This document shows positions 50,201 to 52,929 of a stretch of 64,000 bases of DNA, piece after piece (the first letter of the stretch is position 1; every line of letters starts with the position of its first letter). The notes under the pieces were generated by a model that was given only the letters and a program-made list of their open reading frames with translations, was not told the DNA's origin and searched no databases. The position numbers and the translations under genes are program-made. This stretch comes from Ditylenchus dipsaci. Taxonomy: Eukaryota > Nematoda > Chromadorea > Rhabditida > Anguinidae. The DNA lies in NCBI GenBank assembly GCA_004194705.1, contig SADC01000955.1, forward strand, positions 1 through 64,000, written 5' to 3'.

Positions 50201-50756
50201 TTTGGTTGGATTTTCGATAAAGTACTTATAACGGACCTTCTCAATAACGAACTCTCTCAATAACGAACACCTAGAGCCGGTCCCCAGGAGGTACGTTATT
50301 GGGAGAATCGACTGTACTACCTTTTTTAGTAGGATAGGTTCTCTTGTAAAACATGTTCACAAAATATTGTTCATATGACTTTCTTGGTGTTTTGAATAAT
50401 AATTGGCAATATTTTAGCCCGATGACCTATGGACAACAGCAGGCACAGCCATCCCATCCAACAACATTAGCCCCAATCCACAAAGTCTCAAAGTTATTGC
50501 TGAGGCGAATCGTGTGCTAGAAGCGTTCTTTGCCTTTTTACTTGTCAATGCCACTCACCAACCAGCCTGCTGTGTATTAATACCTTTTTGCAATTCCTAC
50601 AACATTCCTGAAAAGGAAAGAGCTGGACTTCTAGCCCAACTCGAGCCACTTGCCTTTCTGTTCGATCAGATGAAAGTGGAAAATTTGGCGGCTCTTCGAA
50701 ACAGACACAGAAGTAGTGGCAATAAAATGTTTAGATGTATGTGCTTTAATCTGTAA
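13879..50756 (+). CDS. Large low-complexity, RS- and coiled-coil-containing protein
   Basis: At least 20 plus-strand exons, listed separately, can be read from acceptor to donor and mostly join in phase. In order the protein has a Ser/Pro/Thr-rich region, an Arg/Ser-rich segment (20473-20634), a Pro/Gln/Tyr-rich and Lys/Glu-rich region (33379-34324), Ser-rich regions with the SUMO-type site AIKVEPREED (about 36300) and a long heptad-like coiled coil (43170-46518). It ends in a Ser/Gln/Pro-rich tail. I do not recognise the family. The composition resembles nuclear scaffold, splicing or transcription co-regulator proteins, but that is inference. It may begin with the exons at 4418/5490 (or 7980/9052), which carry the same kind of SUMO-like sites. 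At least ten one-base frame corrections are needed across the gene, often in homopolymers, with no sign of substitution stops, so I read them as assembly errors. All the introns are loaded with transposons; none of the insertions falls within an exon that I can follow. Confidence 0.6.
14271..14482 (+). CDS. Exon: Ser-rich to basic segment
   Basis: In phase with the previous exon. PAEETSAPAIRQSPSSSK leads into a Ser run, then the basic HARRKSRATITYHVKRKDD and NGNRRSRE before a GT donor. It bridges the Ser-rich and Arg/Ser-rich parts of the protein. Confidence 0.7.
15441..17353 (+). mobile_element. BED-finger hAT transposon, internally deleted
   Basis: The ends are TAGGGTTGTGAA ... TTCACAACCCTA, with subterminal 'taagtcaccggtgacttac' repeats on both sides, flanked by the direct repeat GGCATGCC (15433-15440 and 17354-17361). 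The 8-bp duplication and the terminus are typical of hAT. Total length 1.9 kb is short for an autonomous hAT. It carries a BED zinc finger and a C-terminal hAT dimerisation segment but lacks most of the catalytic core. Confidence 0.9.
15745..17164 (+). pseudogene. Remnant hAT transposase (BED finger plus C-terminal domain)
   Basis: N-terminal part: MPKSFTWSWNYFTKRDETID, then GHCQFC and KHLQVYHQ, giving the Cys-Cys-His-His ligands of a BED zinc finger, the DNA-binding domain of many hAT transposases. A middle fragment (about 16150-16300) reads DSEEFWMDVKDVEKVLAPLA, like the helical region following the catalytic insertion. The C-terminal fragment (about 16840-17164) reads NVPISAAPTERNYSLRGGI, spliced to RMKVNTASQVVFIKHNLLLE and an acidic tail ending FMDDVD-stop; this is the conserved hAT dimerisation region. 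There are stops and frame breaks between the pieces, and the RNase-H-like core with its DDE residues is largely gone. It cannot transpose by itself but might still bind ends if spliced into a product. Confidence 0.8.
17362..18133. repeat. Fold-back element with tRNA-like arms
   Basis: 'agccatttaggtttgaaaaa' at the left pairs with 'tttttcaaacctaaatggct' at the right. Inside there are further complementary pairs, for example 'ctaattacccctagaac' around 17505-17575 and 'ttttgatcaaa' near 17690 and 17985. The outer arms contain tRNA-like sequence in opposite orientation. Confidence 0.8.
17401..17480 (+). other. tRNA-like segment with RNA polymerase III A and B boxes
   Basis: 'tggcgcagtgcg' fits the A box consensus and 'ggttcgatccc' is a good B box, about 50 bases apart. 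Acceptor-stem pairing is not convincing and the middle is not a normal anticodon arm. So this is read as a tRNA-derived (SINE-like) promoter captured in a repeat, not a functional tRNA gene. A degraded inverted version is at about 17590-17640 (gggatcgaacctgc) and 18068-18095. Confidence 0.6.
18135..18520 (+). repeat. Two direct copies of the 'ACGCTGAACACAATGGCTG' repeat
   Basis: 'aacagctct(c)a(c/t)cccctc' followed by 'gtgtaccagactaagcg' and 'cacgctgaacacaatggctg' appears at 18165-18270 and again at 18412-18520. Related copies lie in the inverted-repeat arms at 1000-1075 and 3495-3570 and inverted at 20330-20405. Confidence 0.7.
18779..19669 (+). mobile_element. Pogo/Tigger-like transposon without DDE core
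   Basis: The ends 'ccgtattctctctaatagac' and its complement are flanked by TA (18777-18778 and 19670-19671). 'tagacgggtcctctctatta' repeats occur near both ends. It encodes a short helix-turn-helix segment and an acidic tail but no DDE catalytic domain. The 0.9-kb length is far below that of an autonomous pogo element. Confidence 0.8.
19042..19426 (+). pseudogene. DNA-binding N-terminus plus acidic tail of a pogo-like transposase
   Basis: It starts MSEEECTRTDGVDGQNIIEE and, with one or two frame changes, reads YSNRSAAKKFDVTQSRIQDW, the helix-turn-helix typical of pogo/Tigger transposases and psq/CENP-B-like DNA-binding domains. After a short break the tail LAREEKEMAVFFQELDLSEE and NDSDVFIEC-stop follows. 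The catalytic DDE segment that belongs between them is missing. A translated product would be about 110-125 residues with DNA-binding but no cleavage ability. Whether it is expressed cannot be told. Confidence 0.7.
20473..20634 (+). CDS. Exon: Arg/Ser-rich segment
   Basis: Acceptor 'actttcag', then DSGSYKNRSGRTSGRKSFDG, KSRRSKSPYSPKYDSKRSRD and TRRHSMT up to a GTAAGT donor. It is 54 codons long with no frame break. RS/SP-type dipeptides suggest contact with the splicing or transcription machinery, but this is composition only. Confidence 0.75.
20693..20856 (+). CDS. Exon: Arg-rich to helical segment
   Basis: In phase with the previous exon. KTSGPSRHQPIRYRRSLSPE precedes a helix-compatible end with LLQVGLEQKNVLEQ and a donor after CAA AG. 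Confidence 0.7.
21355..21620. repeat. Palindromic MITE next to the Harbinger element
   Basis: 'cagcgtggtcgatttactta' pairs with 'taagtcgaccacgctg', and the inner 'aaatgaaatgaggtcat' pairs with 'atgacctcatttcattt'; the centre has a 'ccttggtcccc' motif shared with other hairpins here. Confidence 0.75.
21782..21960. repeat. Left subterminal array of TTGAAAG units
   Basis: A tandem run of 'gttgaaa' and 'gtgaaag' variants is interrupted by two 'gttgcaaca' motifs that repeat part of the terminal inverted repeat. These are good candidates for transposase or Myb-like partner binding sites. Confidence 0.8.
22259..23549 (+). CDS. PIF/Harbinger transposase (HARBI1-like, DDE_4)
   Basis: The five exons are 22259-22370, 22425-22591, 22646-22925, 22969-23169 and 23222-23549; all introns are about 43-55 nt. 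The N-terminus is acidic (MNIYDSSSEEEELEQ) and then needs a one-base correction in an A run at about 22310 to reach NTNLYDAQFKER. After that everything is in phase. Catalytic motifs of the DDE_4 family are visible: first Asp in ICGAIDGTLVKV, second in SWPGSVHDARVLRNSS, the conserved GDSAYPTNDW, and the Glu in AKTRVAVEQHFGVWKNRF. The C-terminus is acidic then basic. The catalytic core looks intact, so the protein may be active if the A-run shift is a sequencing error. It would cut and paste the element using the terminal repeats. Confidence 0.92.
23735..24634 (+). CDS. Harbinger Myb/SANT-like partner protein
   Basis: The exons are 23735-23830, 23878-24120, 24175-24369 and 24422-24634, all in phase with introns of about 47-54 nt and no frame errors. 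The start is MENCSQDVEVVIESKVEDKS. The region LLVFFQEVYAVKDKLFGKFS with KDKLWREVAARCVVLGYV is a Myb/SANT/MADF-like helix-turn-helix. A basic stretch FGRKKKALKEKMDKAGK follows, and a helical Glu/Lys-rich C-terminus ends EDEFTDFY. In characterised Harbinger elements such a protein helps the transposase enter the nucleus and bind subterminal sites. That role is inferred from family knowledge and the same-element context. Confidence 0.88.
24918..25115. repeat. Right subterminal array of CTTTCAA units
   Basis: Tandem 'actttcaactttca' units with embedded 'gttgcaacac' mirror the left array in inverted orientation. A short run of 'agttgaaagtgaaag' units at 24918-24975 faces them, so part of this array can fold into a hairpin. 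Confidence 0.8.
25141..25534. repeat. Pogo-like MITE, CAGTCG family (TATATAACATAA type)
   Basis: 'cagtcggacctctatataac' at the left and 'ttatagacaggttcgactg' at the right, flanked by TA. Inside are 'ttatgttatatagagg' repeats. It lies 14 bases beyond the Harbinger element. Confidence 0.8.
25943..26099. repeat. MITE of the CCGTATwTnCTCTxATTAA family
   Basis: 'ccgtatattctgtattaaag' and 'ctttaatacaaaatatacgg' are inverted ends with TA on each side; no coding sequence. Confidence 0.75.
27048..27196. repeat. Palindrome nested in the hAT element
   Basis: 'tatggtggggaaaaa' at the left pairs with 'ttttttccccaccata' at the right, and the inner 'aaaactcatacaaaa' pairs with 'ttttgtatgagtttt'. The arms are almost perfectly complementary over about 70 bases. 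Confidence 0.8.
27208..27979. mobile_element. Mariner-like fold-back MITE nested in the hAT element
   Basis: CAGGGTGCGCCAAAAGTCCT and its complement form the ends, flanked by TA. The arms extend more than 250 bases: 'tcgaccgccgaggcgagc' at 27400 pairs with 'gctcgcctcggcggtcga' at 27777. The central ~280 bp are unpaired and non-coding. Confidence 0.9.
28529..28737. repeat. MITE of the CCGTATTTCCTCTAATTAA family
   Basis: 'ccgtatttcctctaattaag' faces 'tattagaggaaatacgg' with TA flanks; the inside has C-runs and 'aataaagc' repeats. Confidence 0.8.
28780..29015. repeat. 'CGGTTTTCGGTT' simple-repeat remnant
   Basis: Degenerate 'accggttttcggtt' units end in 'gaccgaatccaaccctatt', which resembles a hAT right end (AACCCTA). 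No left end or duplication was found. Confidence 0.45.
29506..29846. repeat. Mariner-like MITE with another MITE inside
   Basis: The ends TTAGGTTATGTCACAAAT and ATTTATGACACAACCTAA are inverted. A second element of the CCGTAT family (29525-29684) starts only about 20 bases inside the left end, so it inserted after this one. Confidence 0.7.
29525..29684. repeat. CCGTATxTGCTCTATTAATCC MITE, nested
   Basis: 'ccgtatatgctctattaatc' faces 'attattagagcatttacgg'. It is nested in the element at 29506-29846. Confidence 0.7.
30754..30990. repeat. MITE, 'CTTAAAGGGCCATTGCC' family
   Basis: The left end 'ttaaagggccattgcc' and the right end 'ggcaatggccatttaa', with inner 'gcccgccaattcaaa' type and 'tttctaacaaaac' arms, match the interrupted element at 15212 and, more distantly, those at 6054/9616. 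Confidence 0.75.
31000..33370. other. Intronic, no gene seen
   Basis: No exon could be supported. It contains a copy of the dispersed hairpin repeat at about 32290-32475 (catctcaac/gttgagatg motif and 'gatcaagagtcttgctcgga'). Near 31800-31900 there is a small repeat built of 'ggggtatattccttag'. 'atgtaccgtatttgctctat' at 30992 is one isolated end of the CCGTAT family. Confidence 0.5.
33379..34324 (+). CDS. Exon: Pro/Gln/Tyr-rich then Lys/Glu/Pro-rich, several indels
   Basis: A large exon from a 'tttacag' acceptor to a GTAGGG donor. Protein-like text shifts frame at least five times: FHYEQAHLQPPLINNHGD, NPGYRGSTPPGY, RGPSPSQHRYPAQQQRGYAH, PVSPAQCPMPTSVQGHPLFG, KKVPSYAAASISLPHTPSDQ, then PEDKPKSAIQESQCPAQPKE and so on, ending with SSSSSRIQDKIHNDAHEQ. 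Each break can be repaired by one base, for example an A run at 33829 and the T/C runs near 34210. The lack of substitution stops suggests an assembly problem rather than a decayed gene. Confidence 0.65.
34701..34899. repeat. Pogo-like MITE, CAGTCGA family (GCTAATCCGGCACC type)
   Basis: CAGTCGAGTCTCGCTAATCC and its complement form the ends, flanked by TA. Several 'taatccggcaccc' units repeat inside. Confidence 0.9.
35263..35486. repeat. MITE of the CCGTATTTCCTCGAATAAG family
   Basis: 'ccgtatttcctcgaataag' faces 'cttattagaggaaatacg'; the inner 'ggacgc' and 'gggcgc' are also complementary in part. Confidence 0.75.
35789..36396 (+). CDS. Exon: Ser/Thr-rich with SUMO-type site
   Basis: It joins in phase after HEQ: DPMLSTIQLVASPVPPSPAG, then after a one-base shift EEEDSQPIKPTTSSPVMTTT and a Ser/Thr/Pro-rich run. 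After another shift in a C run (about 36180) come KFNSPQRKSSKKKSLGGTAR, IDPRVRKTSLETPTVAIKVE and PREEDDS, ending NRP plus one base before GTTAGT. IKVE fits the SUMO consensus, and a basic patch (KSSKKK) could be a nuclear localisation signal. Confidence 0.65.
36538..36961. repeat. Pogo-like MITE, CAGTCGA family (CTCCATTGCGTCCCC type)
   Basis: CAGTCGACGCTCTCCATTGC faces its complement, with TA flanks. The arms are nearly perfect over about 200 bases around a second 'aatgctctccattgcgtc' pair in the middle. It also carries the subterminal 'gggtccgacactttttttag' motif found in other members. Confidence 0.9.
37258..37716. repeat. Fold-back MITE made of GTCGTT microsatellite
   Basis: The ends 'tggctcatttataaacg' and 'cgtttataaatgagcca' bound arms composed of (gtcgtt)n / (aacgac)n in alternating orientation, broken by short 'ttttataaa' and 'tttataaatag' segments. 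The result is several stacked hairpins. Confidence 0.85.
37807..38199 (+). CDS. Exon: Ser/Lys/Gln-rich
   Basis: It joins in phase (CCA G / AT GCT GCT) and reads DAAQKQASSHKQQPRPHSTS, KDLQSKPDDLKVKFKSLGPS and RDHPSVIAKPKIPIRIGNQA through to TVFT and a GTGGGT donor. There are 131 codons without a frame break. Confidence 0.75.
38200..39800. other. Intronic, no gene seen
   Basis: No exon or clear repeat could be supported. Open frames here are short and hydrophobic or Phe/Lys-rich and have no splice context. Confidence 0.4.
39812..40158. repeat. Repeat with TGGTCACnCTCnTTGGTC inverted ends
   Basis: 'tggtcacgctccttggtc' at the left and 'gaccaagagtgtgacca' at the right are imperfect inverted repeats. 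An inner pair 'tggtcgatgtcgatt' and 'ggtcgacgtcggggtacatc' is partly complementary. Confidence 0.5.
40505..40850 (+). CDS. Possible exon(s), Gln/Ser/Pro-rich
   Basis: After 'gatttgtag' the text IASNQSLDRLPYILGHPPCA and, in another frame, LRQSTANIGMAQGHGHNSSL and SSQGSSKLGGSPLLPRPKTR are protein-like and match the composition of the large gene. Neither frame nor boundaries are certain. A similar protein-like stretch (VSSIDNSTNGNIKQRP) lies just before it at about 40440-40500. Confidence 0.35.
41268..41412. repeat. Dispersed hairpin repeat, copy 3
   Basis: 'cactcacttaccttagacat' and 'cctcttgatcaaagatg' match the copy at 61500-61560; the left part is truncated. Confidence 0.6.
41679..41889 (+). 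CDS. Exon: Pro-rich to acidic
   Basis: It joins in phase to the exon ending 38199 (G / TG GGA CCC): GPSHPDGEVIQPALADIALP, PDPPQPPVYLRNAPSSA, then after a one-base shift EQQQQRTTQEEELQGAANMD and ISDGEEELHKISK before GTAGGC. Confidence 0.65.
42309..42667. repeat. Mariner-like fold-back MITE
   Basis: CAGGGTGATCCAATCTTTT at the left pairs with 'aaaattggaccaccttg' at the right, flanked by TA. The centre 'ttgcttggttacccctgtgg' pairs with 'ccacagggggaaccaagcaa'. Confidence 0.8.
42929..43093 (+). CDS. Exon: Pro/Ser-rich
   Basis: 55 codons, phase 0 at both ends: KAAVPCAVPAPQSAIPPQSP, GQYMDIQSPRISESSTSSSR, then PLGPGQQPRTRE and a GTAATA donor. It marks the end of the low-complexity part before the coiled coil. 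Confidence 0.75.
43170..43250 (+). CDS. Exon: start of coiled coil
   Basis: 27 codons, TSHEAIENRIRNQLKSKMQA then EFEAQFN, strongly helical and charged; phase 0 donor GTATAT. Confidence 0.7.
43302..43474 (+). CDS. Exon: coiled coil
   Basis: MKANYKGQIDQFIKQIMHLE and NTLQKKEQAARQDQDN continue the helix, ending LLAEKANWRASSI before GTAAGT. The join to the previous exon is short by one base, probably an error at the acceptor. Confidence 0.7.
43862..44242. repeat. Fold-back element with the dispersed hairpin repeat inside
   Basis: 'ccttatggtcgaaaaatatagg' at the left and 'cctatgttttcaaccataagg' at the right are inverted. 'ggatacccatgaaaag' pairs with 'ttttcatgggtatcc'. Its interior (43975-44190) is copy 4 of the dispersed hairpin repeat (tcaggtatgtgggtgtgcgc / gcgcgcacagacttacctgc). 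Confidence 0.75.
44321..44452. repeat. Palindromic MITE, 'ACACTTCTCTTTC' family, copy 3
   Basis: 'gtgcaaaatttgaattgg' pairs with 'ccaattcaaattttgcac', with inner arms 'ggacacttctctttcgtctc' and complement. It is related to 4868-5066 but its outer arms differ. Confidence 0.85.
44678..44867 (+). CDS. Exon: coiled coil
   Basis: LRTTISDNQTLSDSLQAKHA, DQLMAKEQEMRERENDAFTR and YVTEQNKARKLKEDLQKLQE read through to a GTAATT donor. Heptad-like hydrophobics are visible. Confidence 0.75.
44907..45195 (+). CDS. Exon: coiled coil
   Basis: In phase with the previous exon (AA / A): ILRDLQQSSDTSTTLEDENR, RLKDELDKTVTELEQSKADA, ASMQTVLEEAQMQLETDKCM and EEFDKKMDQVNRQKQLDKQE. It is typical long coiled coil, ending KEKHDSL before GTTAGT. 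Confidence 0.8.
45334..45494. repeat. Hairpin of GAAAACG simple repeat
   Basis: 'tccttggcaaggaaacgaaa' at the left and 'aaaaacactggtccttgcg' at the right bound (gaaaacgaaat)n followed by (cgttttcgttt)n, so the two halves can pair. Confidence 0.65.
45679..45906. repeat. MITE of the xTGTATTTCCTCAAATTAA family
   Basis: 'actgtatttcctcaaattaac' faces 'gttaattacgggaaatac'; it is similar to the other CCGTAT elements but diverged. Confidence 0.6.
46080..46163 (+). CDS. Exon: linker
   Basis: 28 codons, phase 0: EARLSVPQKSVQTMTTFTLA then TEDHLIKC before GTAAGC. Confidence 0.65.
46213..46293 (+). CDS. Exon: coiled coil
   Basis: VDEP and then, after a one-base shift, MEMKWKLTQTCQDYKQKMVA, LKN plus one base before GTAACA. 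Confidence 0.6.
46336..46518 (+). CDS. Exon: end of coiled coil
   Basis: In phase (G / CT AAT GAA): ANEENKATKSELEGVTNDLK, LAVKEVVSLKAQLEDSQIKL and EEERNQATAITMQMFEMEQK to a GTAAGT donor. Confidence 0.8.
46583..46761 (+). CDS. Exon: Val/Pro/Ser-rich
   Basis: In phase (A / AT GTG): NVEKICVGMQTDVVVAPVVV, then SRPSSISLTPQTTQNNHTSS and LMVFQ before GTATGC. Confidence 0.75.
46771..47469. mobile_element. hAT-type MITE with 8-bp target duplication
   Basis: TAGGGTAGTTCTCGGGCGG and CCCGCCCGAGAACTACCCTA form the ends. They are flanked by TATGCAAC (46763-46770) and TAAGCAAC (47470-47477), a target duplication with one change. Inside, 'gggaggggtgaaagctgtta' faces 'agctctcacccctcc'. It sits 9 bases after an exon's splice donor. 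Confidence 0.85.
47519..47700 (+). CDS. Exon: mixed, with acidic and basic patches
   Basis: TAQKQNALPATPVANESDDE, IIFEKMVKPTKKMRTKSNPK, then ISVRDILSGPSPSITPSLDK before a GTTGGA donor. One base at the 5' end does not fit the phase. Confidence 0.7.
47963..48345. repeat. Pogo-like MITE, CAGTCGA family, diverged
   Basis: It starts CAGTCGACTCTGCATGTGAT after TA and shares the internal motif 'accctaggcggaaacgaact' with other members. The right end near 'atcgacagtcgac' is not cleanly defined. Confidence 0.5.
48797..49014 (+). CDS. Exon: helical then Ser-rich
   Basis: AQTRYVRDIIKCFEEREVNI, LQEAESSSSPSVRLVIGQNN and TEEAAKITSPDSTLSVSS, then a frame change to MGAVPQVFAHNAP before GTAAGC. Confidence 0.7.
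49071..49398 (+). CDS. Exon: Ser/Gln/Tyr-rich, GC donor
   Basis: GGQPNKTATHSTVGFQLPLH, SGSSARASPSSYSDASTVSP, STYHQQQNSASLRAGSKQAK and YPMLSQPYPNQLVTG, then with one missing G near 49301 YNSAGFRVETSRGVVPAPVD and FLAQSQQSTLM. The likely donor is GCAAGT after ATG at 49398, a GC-AG intron. Confidence 0.7.
49540..49658 (+). CDS. Exon: Gln-rich
   Basis: TSNPMQNPELHSRFVQLFDQ, HQGQQTQSMPPTLQQQQPLM, with a GTATGC donor overlapping the last codon. Confidence 0.7.
50165..50318. repeat. Pogo-like MITE, CAGTCGA family (CAATAACGAAC type)
   Basis: CAGTCGACTCTCTCAATAAC and 'gttattgggagaatcgactg' form the ends; 'ctctcaataacgaac' is repeated inside. The TA on the left side is lost. Confidence 0.85.
50418..50756 (+). 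CDS. Probable last exon of the large gene
   Basis: PMTYGQQQAQPSHP, then a shift to SPNPQSLKVIAEANRVLEAF, and ERAGLLAQLEPLAFLFDQMK, VENLAALRNRHRSSGNKMF, ending ...CFNL-stop at 50756. The helical C-terminus contrasts with the preceding Gln-rich tail. An internal intron between the two helical parts is possible. Confidence 0.6.
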   Translation, partial: PDDLWTTAGTAIPSNNISPNPQSLKVIAEANRVLEAFFAFLLVNATHQPACCVLIPFCNSYNIPEKERAGLLAQLEPLAFLFDQMKVENLAALRNRHRSSGNKMFRCMCFNL

Positions 50757-50952
50757 ATGTGTTGGTGCTTGTATATGCTGGTGCGTACAAATTTCTATTT
50801 TTTTTCCACTGTAAATAGCTGCCATATTGCCTTAACCTGTTTACTTAATTTTTATTAAATTTTATTTTAGTTTTTAGCAAACATGTTATATCATTTTTCC
50901 CGGGAATCTTTTTAAACCATAAATAGGGTTTGAATTGTGAATAAAATAGGCC

Positions 50953-51196
50953 CTATCCAACAAGGGGAGGGGTTTTTGCCTTGGTCCCCCTGCTGAATTT
51001 TTTGTTGTTATTTTAGGCTAAGGCTTAGGCAAATGTTGGGACGGACTCAAAGATCAGCCTAAAATATGTTTAAATCCGTACTAACATACGCTGGCCTACT
51101 TTACCTGAGCTTTAGCCTAACAACTCACAAAAAAACAACAACAGGGGGACCAAGGCAAAACATCACCCCCCTCCCCCCCCATTGAGGGGTAGGGCC
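50953..51196. repeat. Hairpin with 'CCTTGGTCCCCCTG' arms
   Basis: 'ggccctatccaacaagggg' and 'ttgccttggtccccctg' face 'cagggggaccaaggcaa' and 'aggggtagggcc'. The core motif recurs at 11880-11910, 21470-21510 and 53960-54010. Confidence 0.75.
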
Positions 51197-51285
51197 AAGG
51201 CTTTACCTGACTTAGAGTTTCGTTCAAGATTGTGTAAAGAGTTTATACAGTATATATACAAGTTTTTATTTCTTTATCATTTCAA

Positions 51286-52201
51286 CTAAATAAAAATTTC
51301 AACGCAATAATTACCAGTATTTGAGCGAAAAAGTTTAGTACAGTCAAAGCTCCGTTTAAGAACAGCATTTTGGCTGGTATCCTTAAATTGAGTTTTGACT
51401 GGAGTGTATTGTTGAGGTTGTGTGCTATGCCACGTCACAGGAAGAGGAGGCCTATATATACTAGTTTTCTTGTCGTTCTGTTCGTGTACCTTGAGATCTC
51501 GAAAGTAGAAATAACAGCTGATAGTCACAGATGTCCACCAAAAACAGATGAAGGCACAGGCAGTCATTGTCAAAGCACCCACTGCTGTCATAATCTTGGC
51601 TACTGAAAGACAATGTATACATGCATTATTATTTGATTTTGCTAAAATAATATTTTGACGTCGAATTCATAAAAGAGTGAGATTTCGACTACTAAGATAA
51701 GTGCAACCAGGAGCCCTGCACAAACATAATTTGTTCCCGTCTAAGTTTGCATTATTTTACCTGTGATTTCATCGGTCGTGTCATCATGTCGCTCACGGCC
51801 ACCCACTTCCTCGTTTTCCTCCTTTTCTGTGGTGATCGGGTCGAAAAATGAATAAACTAGCAATTTGGTTAGGTTGTCTGTTGGATTCAAAAGCCGTAGA
51901 TGCAGATAGCAACACCAAGGACTAGGGACAGGTGTAGAGTGTCTGAAATATGGAAATAAATAGAAAGAAGGGAAGTAAAGAACATGAAAAAGTTCTACCT
52001 CAATCAAAATAAATGGCAAAAGTAGCAAATGACTGTTGGTGTAGAATGCTTTGAAAAGCAAAAAGATAGCTACCAGATCCAGAAGAAGCAGCACAAATTG
52101 CAGATAGAACAAAAAGGGGCTGGATGTGGTCGAAAAAGGCAGACTGCTAATGGAAATATGAAGATTACAAACGAGACTATTCCAATCAGCAGAACTCCTT
52201 G
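51286..52201 (-). CDS. Multi-pass membrane protein (four-helix type), 5' end missing
   Basis: Minus-strand exons 52201-51999, 51942-51761 and 51602-downwards. Exon 1 reads LLIGIVSFVIFIFPLAVCLF and, after a one-base correction, PFLFYLQFVLLLLDLVAIFL, LFKAFYTNSHLLLLPFILIE. Exon 2 reads TLHLSLVLGVAICIYGF, then (one T missing) NPTDNLTKLLVYSFFDPITT and an acidic segment EEVGGRERHDDTTDEIT. Exon 3 joins in phase with VAKIMTAVGALTMTACAFIC, FWWTSVTISCYFYFRDLK. The arrangement of about four to five hydrophobic helices with a polar loop recalls LAPTM/tetraspan-like proteins, but I cannot name the family. The start exon was not found. The C-terminal frame continues through Pro/Gln-rich text into a tiny pogo-like MITE (51340-51402), so the true end may be earlier or the tail may be transposon-derived. 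Confidence 0.65.
51340..51402. repeat. Minimal pogo-like MITE (about 63 bp)
   Basis: CAGTCAAAGCTCCGTTTAAG at the left and 'ccttaaattgagttttgactg' at the right are inverted, leaving almost no interior. It lies in the 3' coding or UTR part of the membrane-protein gene. Confidence 0.7.
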
Positions 52202-52251
52202 CTAAAATTTAAGCTGGCTAACAAAAAATTAGCTAGGAAAAAGTATGGTTA

Positions 52252-52338
52252 CAGTCAAGACTCTATTTAACGAAACTCTGGGACCGGCAAAAGGTTTTGT
52301 TAAACCGAGTGGTCGCTAAATAGAGTGTTTTATTGTAA
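52252..52338. repeat. Short pogo-like MITE (ATTTAACGAAACTC type)
   Basis: 'cagtcaagactctatttaac' faces 'gctaaatagagtgtttta'; the right end is degraded. Confidence 0.6.
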
Positions 52339-52423
52339 AAAAGTAAGTTAATTGTCGTTAAATCTAGGTTAGATCATGGTTGGATACATCTATGAAATAT
52401 AGATCGAACACAATTTGACAATA

Positions 52424-52923
52424 CAGTCGAGCCTCCATATAGTGATCACCCAAAAAATTTCGTTCCCGCCTAGGGTCTGACACTTTGTTTACCTCGATTT
52501 TTTTACCGTATTTCCTCTAATTTCTCCCCCCCCCCCCCCCTCCTCTAATTACTCCACCCCCTAACTTCAAGTGGTCCGAAATTTCTGTTTTCATTTACTG
52601 TTTGAGCTGTGTAAAAAGTGCCTGAGAAGGATTTTAAAAATCTAACAGGCACTTTTACACAGCTCAAACAGTAAATGAAAACAGAAATTTCAGGCCACCT
52701 GAAGTTTGAAAAAATCGCATGCCTCTAATTACTCCCGGGGGAGAAATTAGAGGAAATACGTAAGTGTTTTGTCAGTTCTGTTTTTACAGTCTGGTCCCAA
52801 ATATCGCAAAGGTTCCGATTTTACCGATCGTTTTAAAAACTAAACAGTTTTGCCATTTGAAAAACAAAATCTCGATACAGTGATCACCATTTTTGAAAAA
52901 TGGTGATCACATCGAGACTCGAT
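52424..52923. repeat. Pogo-like MITE (ATATAGTGATCACC type) with nested MITE
   Basis: CAGTCGAGCCTCCATATAGT at the left and 'ggtgatcacatcgagactcg' at the right. It has the subterminal motif 'cgcctagggtctgacac'. A CCGTAT-family element (52506-52760) is inserted in it. Confidence 0.7.
52506..52760. repeat. CCGTATTTCCTCTAATTTCTCC MITE, nested
   Basis: 'ccgtatttcctctaatttct' and 'agaaattagaggaaatacg' bound arms with a second pair 'gtgtaaaaagtgcctgag' / 'aggcacttttacac'. The arms are complementary over about 100 bases. Confidence 0.8.
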
Positions 52924-52929
52924 TATAGT

